IMG/VR virus record: IMGVR_UViG_3300050132_000105
Span: 1-43,771 of that record
Length of the DNA stretch: 43,771 nucleotides
Source: a virus
Reading direction: 5' to 3' (one strand)
Shown here: positions 32,425 to 40,826 of the stretch, piece by piece
Layout of the letters: the number at the start of each line of letters is the position of its first letter
Numbering within the stretch: the first letter of the stretch is position 1
Translations under genes and position numbers: made by a program
Notes under the pieces: generated by a model
What the model saw: only the letters and a program-made list of their open reading frames with translations
What the model was told of the DNA's origin: nothing
Database searches by the model: none

Positions 32425-33528
32425 CTACGGACGCTTCGCCGCGGTGTCGATGGCCATGACGCCGAAGTCCAAGCCGTTGAAGGTTACCTTTTTGATCCCC
32501 ATGATCACGTTGGTGTAGATGGCAATCTTGTTGCCGGCGTCCTTCTCTTCTTCGCGCCAGCCGAAGCGAAGGTCTTTCCCCGGGGAACCGAAAGCCAGGG
32601 TGGCCGCCTGGACGCCGCAGAACAGCGCGCGGGACGCGGCGACGTTGGAACCTGCGCCGTAGTCGGTGAACCGGACCACGTTCTGGTGCTTGTGGATGAC
32701 GACATCGTTGTGGATGCCGATGGCACCGGTGATGAAGTTGGATTTGGAACCCAGCGCGGTCGCCAGCGCCTTCTGGATCTCGGCCCAGCCGTTGGTGTCG
32801 GTACCATTCCGCAGGTCGTAGGACTGGTACGGGTCGATCACGCAAAGGTAACGCTTCTCGCCCTCCACCTCTGCCGGCTGGATCTGCGGAAGCCCCTGGG
32901 TGCCGCCGCCCATCATCTCGGCGTAGGCCACGCAGCGGTCGATAGCTGTCAGGCTGAACTTGTCGGTGGCCGCCAGGCTCGCCTTGCTCGTTGCCGTGCC
33001 GCCGTAGACCAAGTGCTGGCTGTCCGGGGTGGTGAACGAGTTGTTGGCGTAGCCGGCGAACGTGGTCGGCTCGATGTACTCGACGTTGGTGCCGCGGCTG
33101 CCGGAGAGGTACATGAAGTGCGTCTCGTCGAACAGGCGCGCCCAGTAGTCAGTCTGGCGAGCCTTGCCGATCTTCCGCAGGTCGTGCAGGGTCCGCTTGC
33201 GGGTCATGCGGCCGCCGCAGTCGACGCCGTGGCGGAGCTGGTCGATGTAAACCACGTCCGTGTAGAAGGTCAGGCTCTCTTCCTTGCCCTCGATCACGTT
33301 GTCGCCCTGGGTCGGCGCAGCCTTGAGCTGCATGGAGAGGTCATAGGTGATCTGCTCCCCGGAGTCCGCCTCCAGGTTGGTGAGTTTCCAGATCGGCTTG
33401 GTGGGAACATCCCCGGAGCCCATGAACTTGTTCGTCCAGTAGCCCTTTCTGCCGATGTCGACCGCAAGATTGCCCGAGTAAATCTTGACGGCCATAGCGT
33501 TGTTGAGACCGATTATGGTCTGTGCCAT
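32425..33528 (-). CDS. Major capsid protein, N4-gp56 family
   Basis: 367 residues, MAQTIIGLNNAMAVKIYSGN..., with IWKLTNLEADSGEQITYDLS, YIDQLRHGVDCGGRMTRKRT and ARLFDETHFMYLSGSRGTN, the family pattern of N4 gp56-type capsid proteins (HK97 fold). It forms the icosahedral shell. GGGAGG precedes the ATG. Its start overlaps a small Cys-containing gene by 16 nt, and a leaky-terminator-like hairpin follows. Confidence 0.9.
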   Translation of the reverse strand: MAQTIIGLNNAMAVKIYSGNLAVDIGRKGYWTNKFMGSGDVPTKPIWKLTNLEADSGEQITYDLSMQLKAAPTQGDNVIEGKEESLTFYTDVVYIDQLRHGVDCGGRMTRKRTLHDLRKIGKARQTDYWARLFDETHFMYLSGSRGTNVEYIEPTTFAGYANNSFTTPDSQHLVYGGTATSKASLAATDKFSLTAIDRCVAYAEMMGGGTQGLPQIQPAEVEGEKRYLCVIDPYQSYDLRNGTDTNGWAEIQKALATALGSKSNFITGAIGIHNDVVIHKHQNVVRFTDYGAGSNVAASRALFCGVQAATLAFGSPGKDLRFGWREEEKDAGNKIAIYTNVIMGIKKVTFNGLDFGVMAIDTAAKRP

Positions 33529-33692
33529 GGTGATACCTCCCGTTTTACTCGGCGTTCGTCGACCGATGGTTGTGCGGCAAGAGCCGCGGTGGACATGCTA
33601 CCTAAATTCAGTCGGTTTGGATTGCCCCAAAACCCGACGATCTTCGCGGCCCGGACCTGCTTGTGACACTGGTAAAGCGGCAACGGTTCCAT
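33513..33692 (-). CDS. 59-aa hypothetical protein overlapping the capsid gene
   Basis: ATG 33692 follows AAGGAGG. The product starts MEPLPLYQCHKQVRAAKIVG, which contains the YxCHKxVxAxKI motif of a common small phage protein placed near capsid genes. The rest is GFWGNPNRLNLGSMSTAALA and a polar tail. The stop is inside the capsid gene (16-nt overlap). Function unknown. Confidence 0.7.
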   Translation of the reverse strand: MEPLPLYQCHKQVRAAKIVGFWGNPNRLNLGSMSTAALAAQPSVDERRVKREVSPWHRP

Positions 33693-33705
33693 GTGGTGAT
33701 CCTCC

Positions 33706-33906
33706 TTAACTCTCGTGGTCGTCGTAGATCTTCTGTTGCTTGACGTGCGTGATCTTGATGGAGCGGTGCGCCCGGATAACCAGGATATTCGCCGGTCGCG
33801 CCCGCTTGACCATGATGACGGAGATCTGCTTACTGCATCCCGGTTCGGCGTTCGAGAAGTCGAAGATCAGCTCGTCCTCGTCGTTGATGATCTTGGTCAG
33901 CGCCAT
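33706..33906 (-). CDS. Small beta-rich hypothetical protein
   Basis: 66 residues: MALTKIINDEDELIFDFSNA, then alternating strands (KQISVIMVKRARPANILVIR, AHRSIKITHV). The strand pattern faintly recalls small RNA-binding or capsid-associated beta proteins, but no family is assigned. It starts 2 nt after the scaffold gene stop, with GAGGT as ribosome site. Confidence 0.65.
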   Translation of the reverse strand: MALTKIINDEDELIFDFSNAEPGCSKQISVIMVKRARPANILVIRAHRSIKITHVKQQKIYDDHES

Positions 33907-33908
33907 GG

Positions 33909-34985
33909 CTACCTCGACACGAATGCTTCGAACTGTTCCCGCTGCGCCGGCGTCATGCGCTCGATTGCCCGCTCGTACTTCTCGCCGGAGAGCCGGAGGA
34001 TTGCTGAATATGGGTTACCTATCTGCTCGCCTTCAGCAATGGGCGTGTCCTTCAGAGTCGGTGCCGTCCGCTGCGCTGCCGGGGGTTTGACGGCTGGCTT
34101 GGCCGGGGCGGCGGCGGGCGGTGGCTGTGTCACTGCTTTGCCGGGTGCCGGCAGGCTGAATGCCGCCCTGACTGCCTTGTCTGCGGCAACGAGAATCTGC
34201 ATACCGCTCTTGTTGGCGCTGGCCGGGTCTTTCAGTATCCTGGACACCTGGCTGGATAGAGCGCCGAACAACATCTCCGAGCGGCCTGTGAGGGTTTTGC
34301 CGTCCTGCTCGAACTGCTTGTACTCTGCCGGACGGGCCGAGAGGAACGCCGCCTGTTCCCGCTTCCACACCAGATCCTCGCGGGCGTTGTCTCTTGCCAC
34401 GGTCTGGTGTTGCAGCACTTCGATGTTGAGCTTGTTTTGTTCGGTCCTCAGCTCCTTGGCCGACAGGTCGCCATCCTCGAACTTGTCCTCCAGCTCGTCA
34501 AACTTGACCTGGATCTCGTCGGGTATCTCACTGGAGAACGGCAGATCCGCGTTGGAGACGACTGGGCGGAACGAAAGCAGGTCCTCGTCGGAGGGGAGGG
34601 TGACGCCGGCAGTCGCCGCCGTGGTTGCTGCTTCGACTGCCGGCGTGCCGTCCACCGCCGCCAGAGCGGCAAGAACGTCTGTCTCTTCCTTGGTGATGTC
34701 GGCGGGGTCTTTCTCCTCTGCCGCTTCGCCGGCAATGGCCGCCAGCTCTTCATCGGAGAAGTCGGCATCATCGTCAAGCGCGGCCTCTTCATCAGTGCCG
34801 AGGATCTGGTGGGCACCTTCCCCTTCGTCGGTCTCGGTGAGGGCTTCGCGCTCGGACGGCGACAATCCTTCCCACTCGTCGTTGCTGACGTGCGCGGGCT
34901 GCTGCGGGATGACCGCGCTACCGCCTGCGTCGTCGGCGTCCCTGAGTACCCTTATGAACCTGTTCCCGCTGAAACATAAAAACAT
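33909..34985 (-). CDS. Putative scaffold protein
   Basis: 358 residues with a strongly acidic N-terminal half (LGTDEEAALDDDADFSDEEL), a helical coiled-coil middle (EIQVKFDELEDKFEDGDLSA) and a Pro/Ala-rich linker before the C-terminal helix (KYERAIERMTPAQREQFEAF). Acidic, helical and placed between portal and capsid genes, as scaffold proteins usually are. It would guide shell assembly and leave before DNA packaging. AGGAGG precedes the ATG. Confidence 0.75.
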   Translation of the reverse strand: MFLCFSGNRFIRVLRDADDAGGSAVIPQQPAHVSNDEWEGLSPSEREALTETDEGEGAHQILGTDEEAALDDDADFSDEELAAIAGEAAEEKDPADITKEETDVLAALAAVDGTPAVEAATTAATAGVTLPSDEDLLSFRPVVSNADLPFSSEIPDEIQVKFDELEDKFEDGDLSAKELRTEQNKLNIEVLQHQTVARDNAREDLVWKREQAAFLSARPAEYKQFEQDGKTLTGRSEMLFGALSSQVSRILKDPASANKSGMQILVAADKAVRAAFSLPAPGKAVTQPPPAAAPAKPAVKPPAAQRTAPTLKDTPIAEGEQIGNPYSAILRLSGEKYERAIERMTPAQREQFEAFVSR

Positions 34986-35026
34986 GTGTTCCTCCTTGCC
35001 CTGCTTGGTTTACTTGCCATGCTGAT

Positions 35027-35272
35027 TTATGCGTCAAGGCCCATGTCGATCATGGCCTGGGCTTCTTCCTTTTTACGCTTAGACTCGTCCAGCTTCTCTT
35101 TCGCCAGTTTCTTGCATATCGCCATTCTGTCAGGGTCGGACTTAACAGCTTCGGCCCGGCAGAGAGCGTCAAGGTCGCGCTCGATCTCGTACTTCTTGTC
35201 CCAATCCATATTCCCTATCGCTGGGCCATTGCTGGTGGACTTCTTCTTTTTCTTCCGCTCGCCGTGGATCAT
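35027..35272 (-). CDS. Small highly charged helical protein
   Basis: 81 residues, with a basic N-terminus (KKKKKS) then a charged helical region with two cysteines (LDALCRAEAVKSDPDRMAIC, KKLAKEKLDESKRKKEEAQA). ATG overlaps the portal stop as ATGA, so it is coupled to portal translation. Possibly an accessory to assembly, but no family is known to me. Confidence 0.65.
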   Translation of the reverse strand: MIHGERKKKKKSTSNGPAIGNMDWDKKYEIERDLDALCRAEAVKSDPDRMAICKKLAKEKLDESKRKKEEAQAMIDMGLDA

Positions 35273-37542
35273 TGGGGCATCCCTCCTGCCGGTGCTGCCG
35301 GCATCTGTTGCATCTCCAGTTCAGGCGCTGGCTGCTGAACTGGACCGGGTTGCTGAACCCCCTGCTGCCCGCCGCCCGCCGCTGCCTTCGCCTCTTCGAC
35401 TATCGCATCGGCCCCGCCGACGATCCCCGGCGCCACAGCCACCATGCCCGCCGTCTCCATGGCCTTGCTGAACACTTCCATCTGCTTCAGAAGAGCGTCC
35501 ATGCGGTCCTTCATCGCTTTGGCGTCGGTCGCCTCGATCTTAGCCTTCTTGTCGCCCATTTCGAGCTGTAGCATCTCTTCCTGTAGGGCCTGCTGCTTCT
35601 GCTGCGCCTGCTGCTTCTGCTGCTGAGCCTGCGCCTTCGCTTCCTTCTCGGCGGGGCTCATGCCCTCATCGGTGCCTTCCTGCCCGTTCATCTTCCTGAT
35701 CCGGGCGACGATCTCGTCCTTGCCGGGGATGTCGTCCATCATGTCGACGATCATGTCCAGCAAATTGAACGCCGCTTCGGCCATCTTGCCGCCGCTCTTC
35801 GCCATCGACAGCACCATGTTGTTCAATGTGTCGAAGAGCGCCATGCGGATGGTCTCGCGGAAGTCCTGCTTCGAGACGATGAATTCGGACGGATACCGGG
35901 TCATACTGTTCTGCATCTGGCCGTCTTCGCCCGCGGTATTGATACCGACAAACTCGTCCTGCCGCTCGTCGCCGGTGATGCGGAACTCCTTCTCCTGGTC
36001 CCAATACTGTTCTATCAGCTTCAGGATGCATTCGCCTTGGAGCTGGAAGGAGTGGTAGTAGTTGTCGAAGTAAATCCCCGCCGATGTGTGGCTGTTGTTG
36101 TCGCGGGCCTCAATAGCCTTGCCGCTGATCGCGTTGGTCCGGTTGCCGAGTGATTCGTCCATCACCCCCGAGATGCCCTGAATCAACTTCTGATCGTCGC
36201 GGGCGAGCTCCAGGTGGGACATGGCGAGAGCCTGCTCGTTGATGACGTGGATCTTGTTGCCGGTAAGCGCCCCGGTGTTGACTTCGGCAATGCCATCGGG
36301 CCGGTCCATCTCATCCCGGAATGCTGCCGGGTTGTCAATCGCTCCCTTCTCGTGGATCACCCGGTGAGCCGACATCATGAACAACGACTTCGACCGGCGC
36401 TTGTTGAAATCGGACTGCGGGTCTCGGATATCCCGGATGATGCCATAGGGCATACCGTCGCGCTTGCGGCGGTAGCAGAAGATCGGGAAAAAAGGGAAAT
36501 CGTCGTGGTCGTAGGGCGTCAGGCTGTCATGCAGGAACGTCGACCCGGCCCAGATCCCTACACGCGTAGTCATTTTGGTCTGATTCGCCAACGTCGCGTG
36601 GCCGCCCTTGACGAGAAACTGGTGCTCTTCGTCATCCTCGCGGTAGATAGCGCCGTTGCGGGTGCCGTACGGCCCATCCTTGTCTGCCATGCGCATGACC
36701 TTGACCGCAGCCGGCGTGCGATACCACATCTCGCAGAGCTTCACCCGCTCGCGCAGCCCGTCATAGGCTCCACCCAACAGCGAATCCACGTCGTTGTCGT
36801 CGAACTCGCTCGCGTTGTCGCTCATGACCGGATCTTCCGGCAGGTAGGGATACATGCTGTTCACGCCGGTCGACAGCAGTTCCAAAGCCTCAGCCCGTTC
36901 GGGGAACATCGCCTGGGCGACATCCAGGTCGGTCCACTTCTCGCGCAGGACAAACCGCCACGACTTCAGATCGTCGCCGCCGAGGTGGTCGAACCACATG
37001 TAACGCCAGTTCTCCTTGGCGTAGTAGATCGGTTCATCATCCTCGCGGGCGCCGATCTCCACCCAGCCAACTCCAGCGCGGACAGCATCGGCGAATGCTT
37101 CGGACCGGATGTACTCGCCGTGGCTCATGTCCTGGACGTATTTGATGGCTTTGGTCTTGGTCTTCGCTTCTTGGACATCCTGCTTGCGGCGGGGTTTTAC
37201 ACTGAAGTCGATTCGGGACTTGCGCTCGGTGCCGAGCACCCAATTGACCGTGTTCTTCGTGAGGTTGAACACCAGCGGGTCTTGGCCGCGGGCGTCCAGC
37301 TCCATCAGGTCTTCGGTCTCCAACTGGATACCGTCGTAGAAATCTTCGTCGGTCGCCATCTCCTGCCGGTTGTCGGCCTGGGCGACGCGCGCCTGCCGGC
37401 GATACCGCTGCAACTGCACCAGCCGCTCCTGAGCCTCCTCGGAGTCCAGCTCGTGCATGCCGTCATCGGAGTGGTCCGGCTTGCCGGCACGGGCTTCGAT
37501 TGGGATTGCAGTTGCAGGTTTGTTGGTTGACTCGATTGCCAT
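35269..37542 (-). CDS. Portal protein, P22 type
   Basis: 757 residues. Signature segments include QARVAQADNRQEMATDEDFY, QDPLVFNLTKNTVNWVLGTE followed by RKSR, and a long C-terminal Gln/Glu-rich helical region (KEAKAQAQQQKQQAQQKQQA) resembling the barrel helices of P22-type portals. It forms the dodecameric DNA channel at one capsid vertex. GGAG precedes ATG 37542. The C-terminus ends with a Pro/Gln-rich tail. Confidence 0.85.
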   Translation of the reverse strand: MAIESTNKPATAIPIEARAGKPDHSDDGMHELDSEEAQERLVQLQRYRRQARVAQADNRQEMATDEDFYDGIQLETEDLMELDARGQDPLVFNLTKNTVNWVLGTERKSRIDFSVKPRRKQDVQEAKTKTKAIKYVQDMSHGEYIRSEAFADAVRAGVGWVEIGAREDDEPIYYAKENWRYMWFDHLGGDDLKSWRFVLREKWTDLDVAQAMFPERAEALELLSTGVNSMYPYLPEDPVMSDNASEFDDNDVDSLLGGAYDGLRERVKLCEMWYRTPAAVKVMRMADKDGPYGTRNGAIYREDDEEHQFLVKGGHATLANQTKMTTRVGIWAGSTFLHDSLTPYDHDDFPFFPIFCYRRKRDGMPYGIIRDIRDPQSDFNKRRSKSLFMMSAHRVIHEKGAIDNPAAFRDEMDRPDGIAEVNTGALTGNKIHVINEQALAMSHLELARDDQKLIQGISGVMDESLGNRTNAISGKAIEARDNNSHTSAGIYFDNYYHSFQLQGECILKLIEQYWDQEKEFRITGDERQDEFVGINTAGEDGQMQNSMTRYPSEFIVSKQDFRETIRMALFDTLNNMVLSMAKSGGKMAEAAFNLLDMIVDMMDDIPGKDEIVARIRKMNGQEGTDEGMSPAEKEAKAQAQQQKQQAQQKQQALQEEMLQLEMGDKKAKIEATDAKAMKDRMDALLKQMEVFSKAMETAGMVAVAPGIVGGADAIVEEAKAAAGGGQQGVQQPGPVQQPAPELEMQQMPAAPAGGMPQ

Positions 37543-37565
37543 GCAGCTCCGGGTGATCGTGAGGC

Positions 37566-37606
37566 AAAAGAAAAGGCGGGTGTCTCTGTGAAGAGGACAC
37601 CCGCCT
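37566..37606 (-). terminator. Rho-independent terminator upstream of the portal gene
   Basis: Minus-strand reading: an 11-bp perfect stem (37596-37606 with 37574-37584), an 11-nt loop, then TTTTCTTTTGCC. This is a textbook intrinsic terminator for leftward transcripts. It sits between the terminase-side genes and the portal, so the portal, scaffold and capsid genes would need readthrough or another promoter. Confidence 0.75.
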
Positions 37607-37658
37607 GGTTGTAATGCTCTATGCCTTATTACTTTTACAACATCCTGTCAATGAAAAT

Positions 37659-37817
37659 CTACTTCGCGGTATGCCTCGGCTTCGGATCATGCATCGTCGC
37701 ATCCCTCATACATGACCAGCAGGGATCGCATCCGCTGTTGCATCGCTCGTTGCTCCGGCAGGTATAGCACGACTTCAGGTGCTTCGCAGGCGGCGGCACG
37801 GGCCGCTCCATCGTCAT
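37659..37817 (-). CDS. 52-aa cysteine-rich protein
   Basis: ATG 37817 overlaps the upstream stop as ATGA and is preceded by GAGGG. The product, MTMERPVPPPAKHLKSCYTC..., then RSNERCNSGCDPCWSCM, has six cysteines within 27 residues, strongly suggesting one or two bound zinc ions. It ends HDPKPRHTAK. No family known. The terminator at 37566 follows it. Confidence 0.7.
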   Translation of the reverse strand: MTMERPVPPPAKHLKSCYTCRSNERCNSGCDPCWSCMRDATMHDPKPRHTAK

Positions 37818-38389
37818 TGGTTATCCCTCGCCTGGTCGGTCGCAGTGGTCTCGACGGGGATGTGATAGGTTTTCCCGTCGATCCGGATCATCGCCTCGCC
37901 CGACTCCACCTTGTTCTCGGCCTCGGCCGGCGGCATTGCCTTCAGATCCTCCAGACCATCCTGAATGAACATGAGCAACTGCACCAGCGTCGGCGTGCCG
38001 ATCGACAGCCCGAGCAGCGAGCACGCCATGTAGAGCGAGAACCCGGTGCAGAGTAGGATACCGCTGCCGGCGTTCAGCGCCTCGGCGAACACGACCGCTG
38101 CCGACTCCACGGTGAGCTGCGCCCGCGCGTCTCCGATAGCCAACATGCGCCAGTAGTAGGTCCGGCCCGCCAGGCGGTCGAACTCGATCCGGTCCCAGCC
38201 GGCGACATCGTGGTTGTCCTTCGGGTCGAGGTATTTCCACATGCAGGAGAGCGGCACGACGAACGAGCGCCCCATGTTGCCCTCGCGGATCAGGACCATG
38301 GCTGGCTCGTAGTCCTCGTGACCGTCCGCGAGGATCTTTACGTGGTGGAATTGGCGCTTTACATCGCCTAAATAGTTGATTTGGCCCAT
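37814..38389 (-). CDS. Hypothetical structural-module protein
   Basis: 191 residues from ATG 38389 (AGGAGG upstream with a somewhat long spacer). MGQINYLGDVKRQFHHVKIL, an alpha/beta N-terminal half, a helical middle with hydrophobic parts (LCTGFSLYMACSLLGLSIGT) and a C-terminal strand domain (AMIRIDGKTYHIPVETTATD). It lies between terminase and portal genes. Its start overlaps a possible small Cys protein (38368-38499). Confidence 0.6.
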   Translation of the reverse strand: MGQINYLGDVKRQFHHVKILADGHEDYEPAMVLIREGNMGRSFVVPLSCMWKYLDPKDNHDVAGWDRIEFDRLAGRTYYWRMLAIGDARAQLTVESAAVVFAEALNAGSGILLCTGFSLYMACSLLGLSIGTPTLVQLLMFIQDGLEDLKAMPPAEAENKVESGEAMIRIDGKTYHIPVETTATDQARDNQ

Positions 38390-38499
38390 CGTCGGTGCTC
38401 CTCCTGGCTGGTTAAATGGTAATCCCTGCAATGCTGACATTTGTAAATCCGTAACGTGATCCCGCGGGCCAGCCCCGTGACGTTGGCCGACCCGAGCAC
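38368..38499 (-). CDS. Possible 43-aa CxxC protein
   Basis: Frame VLGSANVTGLARGITLRIYK, then CQHCRDYHLTSQEEHRRW, ends at 38368 inside the next gene. The CxxC-x3-HL segment looks like a small zinc-binding knuckle typical of phage proteins. The only usable start is a GTG at 38499, and no strong ribosome site precedes it, so the start is uncertain. Confidence 0.4.
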   Translation of the reverse strand: MLGSANVTGLARGITLRIYKCQHCRDYHLTSQEEHRRWAKSTI

Positions 38500-38542
38500 C
38501 GGCGACGGGTAGGCTCATTCGGCCTGGCGCGGTGTCGGGAAC

Positions 38543-38695
38543 TCACCAGTGGACCCAGACCACATAGCAGATGATCGCGACGATCAGGAACAGCCCGACT
38601 TCGAGGTCGACACTGTGGGGTTTGAACCCGCTACAGTCACAGCTTGGCGTGATGCTCCTTGCTTCGGTAGCTCGCTTCAACAGCTCGTCGGTCAT
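38543..38695 (-). CDS. 50-aa single-pass membrane protein
   Basis: GGAGG precedes ATG 38695, which overlaps the upstream mini-gene stop as ATGA. MTDELLKRATEARSITPSCD, a short Cys/Gly linker, then a C-terminal hydrophobic helix (LEVGLFLIVAIICYVVWVHW). Possibly a membrane-acting phage peptide; role unknown. Confidence 0.7.
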   Translation of the reverse strand: MTDELLKRATEARSITPSCDCSGFKPHSVDLEVGLFLIVAIICYVVWVHW

Positions 38696-38787
38696 TTTAG
38701 CCTCCCACATCCCTTGCAGGCTTCGGACTGGTAGCAGTGGCCGTACTGTCGCAGGATCGGGCATGTGAGCTTGCTTGTGCCGTTCAT
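38692..38787 (-). CDS. 31-aa cysteine-rich mini-protein
   Basis: ATG 38787 overlaps the terminase stop (ATGA), with GGAGG upstream at ideal spacing. Product: MNGTSKLTCPILRQYGHCYQ then SEACKGCGRLK, four cysteines that could hold one zinc ion. It overlaps the following membrane-protein gene by 4 nt. The tight coupling and ribosome site favour a real gene. Confidence 0.65.
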   Translation of the reverse strand: MNGTSKLTCPILRQYGHCYQSEACKGCGRLK

Positions 38788-40244
38788 CTGGACCTCCAGG
38801 AACCGCGGCGAACGTCCTTGTCCCGCCAGTTGGCGCCGGCCACCGTGTCTGCCTCAGTACAAGCGACGGCAAGTCCCGACATGATCAGGTATCGGGTCGC
38901 GTCCATGAGGTGATCGTGGTCCTTGACGATCTTGCCGTTCTGGTCGCGCCGGTAGATTCTGAACTCGTCGAGCCACGGCGTGAGAGACCGAAACACTTTC
39001 AGCCTTCCCGTCGACAGCCTGGTCCATACGGCGAAAATCCCTGCCTCGACGGCATTGACAGCCGGGGTGAGCGTGAGACCACAGTCGAGATACTGTGTGA
39101 TGATTGCTTCACCGTCACTCTGAGACCGCCCGCGGCTCGCCGGGTCGATCACTCCCGGTAGCCACTTGCCTCTAGCCTGAATCGCCGCAGCGTGGATGAT
39201 CGGTTCGGCCTGTCCCTGGTAGTGGCATGACCCGAGATAAACCACATCGCTCTCACGGTCCCACGCTCCCCAGATCACTGCCGTGCGGTTCCACCCCACG
39301 TCCATGCCGTAAGCTCTCGGCCAGTGCGCGGGACATTTAAAGTCGTCGACGACGATCTGTTCCTCGCTCACAGGGTAGATCGCACCCGACCCGAGCTGAG
39401 GGATCCCCTTCGACCTCGCCTCCCTCTCGTGGGGGGGTATGGCTGCCATGAGCTGTTCTTTTGTCTCACGGTCGAGGTGCGGCACGTCGTCCCAGCCGGC
39501 GAACGTGACAGACCTGGAGAGCGTGCTGCTCTCTTCGGGCGGCTTTCCCCCTGGCATGTAGAGCAAAACCACGTCAGACAGACCTTCGAGAGGCGTGAAG
39601 GTGCACATGATCATGCCCTTGCAGGTCATGGTGCGAATCAGCCCCTCAGTGTAAACGTCGGCGGGAGGTTCCTCATCGTACCAGATCACGTCTTTCTCTG
39701 TTCCCTCGAACGCTCCGCGGCCCTGATCATAGCTTTTGAATCCCAGTCGAGAAATCTTGCCGGAGACGTGCCGGACCTGGAGCGTGTCGATGCAGTTAGA
39801 GACGGAGCCCGATGCCTTGGTGTGGCCAATGATGAGTTCGCCGGGGATAACACCGGTCCCCCACTCGCTGTGTTGATCCGGAGGACCGACGAGCTTCGTC
39901 TGCATGATGTCGCGGGTGGTTTTGAGGGTTTTACCTGCGGCCCATGCGTCAATGGCCTCCGTGAATCGCCTGCCGGGCCACCAGATCGGGTAGATGCCAG
40001 TGAGGTGACAGGTCATCTCGTAACCGCCAATCGATTCGGTTTTCCCGATCCTGTTCGCGGCGATTATCGCCCGCTCGCGGCATGTGGCACCGTCAGTAAA
40101 AAACTTGATGTGTTTCGGGTAGAGCTCGCGGCGGTGGACGCCTTCGTCGGGGAAATAGTCGAGGAACTTCCGCCGAGCGTTGCGCCGATTCAGCTCTTGC
40201 AGCAGCAGCAGCAGCTTTATGTTGCGCTCGCGCTCCTCGGCCAT
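38784..40244 (-). CDS. terL: Terminase large subunit
   Basis: 486 residues. ATPase motifs: Walker A AANRIGKTES (about 62-71) and Walker B VIWYDEEPP (D190, E191). The C-terminal RNase H-like nuclease has YGMDVGWN (D315), GVIDPAS (D367) and HDHLMDATRY (D448). It cuts and packages phage DNA through the portal. The start is coupled to the small subunit stop 3 nt upstream. Confidence 0.95.
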   Translation of the reverse strand: MAEERERNIKLLLLLQELNRRNARRKFLDYFPDEGVHRRELYPKHIKFFTDGATCRERAIIAANRIGKTESIGGYEMTCHLTGIYPIWWPGRRFTEAIDAWAAGKTLKTTRDIMQTKLVGPPDQHSEWGTGVIPGELIIGHTKASGSVSNCIDTLQVRHVSGKISRLGFKSYDQGRGAFEGTEKDVIWYDEEPPADVYTEGLIRTMTCKGMIMCTFTPLEGLSDVVLLYMPGGKPPEESSTLSRSVTFAGWDDVPHLDRETKEQLMAAIPPHEREARSKGIPQLGSGAIYPVSEEQIVVDDFKCPAHWPRAYGMDVGWNRTAVIWGAWDRESDVVYLGSCHYQGQAEPIIHAAAIQARGKWLPGVIDPASRGRSQSDGEAIITQYLDCGLTLTPAVNAVEAGIFAVWTRLSTGRLKVFRSLTPWLDEFRIYRRDQNGKIVKDHDHLMDATRYLIMSGLAVACTEADTVAGANWRDKDVRRGSWRSR

Positions 40245-40247
40245 GGT

Positions 40248-40790
40248 TTACCCGTTGATGACTTTGAGGTAGGGGACTTTCTTGACTCCGATGGCCTCCA
40301 GCTCCAGGGAGATCGCCGCACGGAGGTCATCGTCTTTGAGTTGTTCGTATGAGTGCTTCACGTTGAGGTTGACGTTCTCGGAGAACATCCCGAGGTGTTT
40401 ACCGATGAGGGACAACGCCTGGTTGGCTCCCTTGCTGTCAAATTGCCACACTGCGCGGCCTTCCTCGTCCTGGGCCTGGGTCATCCCTTCACCGGGGACG
40501 AAGGCCATCACGGGGACTTTCTGCATGCAGCGATTGGACACTTCCACGAGGTTCGATAGGACCCACTCGGCGTCGATCTCCAGCTTCTTCTCTCTGATCT
40601 CCATCATGCTCTTCACTGCGGAGGCAACCTTAGGAATGCTTAACAGTGTGGAGGCTTGCACTTCAGCCGTTTTTACTGAGTACCCCGCCCTGATAGCCGC
40701 CTGCTTACCGTTTAGATCGATCAGGTATTCCCTGACAAAAACCTGTCTTTTCGGTGATAACGCCAGCATTTCCGGGGTACGTTCACTCAT
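40248..40790 (-). CDS. terS: Terminase small subunit
   Basis: 180 residues from ATG 40790. LSPKRQVFVREYLIDLNGKQ then AAIRAGYSVKTAEVQAS is the N-terminal HTH-type motif of the Terminase_2 family, which recognises packaging DNA; a helical oligomerisation part follows. A longer frame opens at a TTG (40826), but ATG 40790 gives the expected N-terminus. No ribosome site is obvious, and a possible promoter lies only a few bases upstream, so the mRNA may be leaderless. Confidence 0.85.
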   Translation of the reverse strand: MSERTPEMLALSPKRQVFVREYLIDLNGKQAAIRAGYSVKTAEVQASTLLSIPKVASAVKSMMEIREKKLEIDAEWVLSNLVEVSNRCMQKVPVMAFVPGEGMTQAQDEEGRAVWQFDSKGANQALSLIGKHLGMFSENVNLNVKHSYEQLKDDDLRAAISLELEAIGVKKVPYLKVING

Positions 40791-40797
40791 GAATGTG

Positions 40798-40826
40798 TGA
40801 ATACTGGGTTTTCCTTGGGAAGTCAA
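40798..40826 (-). promoter_or_regulatory. Possible sigma70-type late promoter
   Basis: Minus strand: TTGACT (40826-40821), 17-nt spacer, TATTCA (40803-40798). The likely start point is within a few bases of ATG 40790. It would drive the leftward late module starting with terS. It matches consensus moderately, and its closeness to the start codon is odd. Confidence 0.45.

Noticed and set aside
33715-35025. 436-codon plus-strand open frame opposite the scaffold gene
   Set aside because: Ser/Ala/Arg-rich antisense shadow of the scaffold and neighbouring genes, without a ribosome site or recognisable domain.
36214-37530. 438-codon plus-strand open frame opposite the portal gene
   Set aside because: It lies wholly antisense to a well-recognised portal gene, has no ribosome site and shows Arg/Val/His-rich composition typical of antisense frames in GC-rich DNA.
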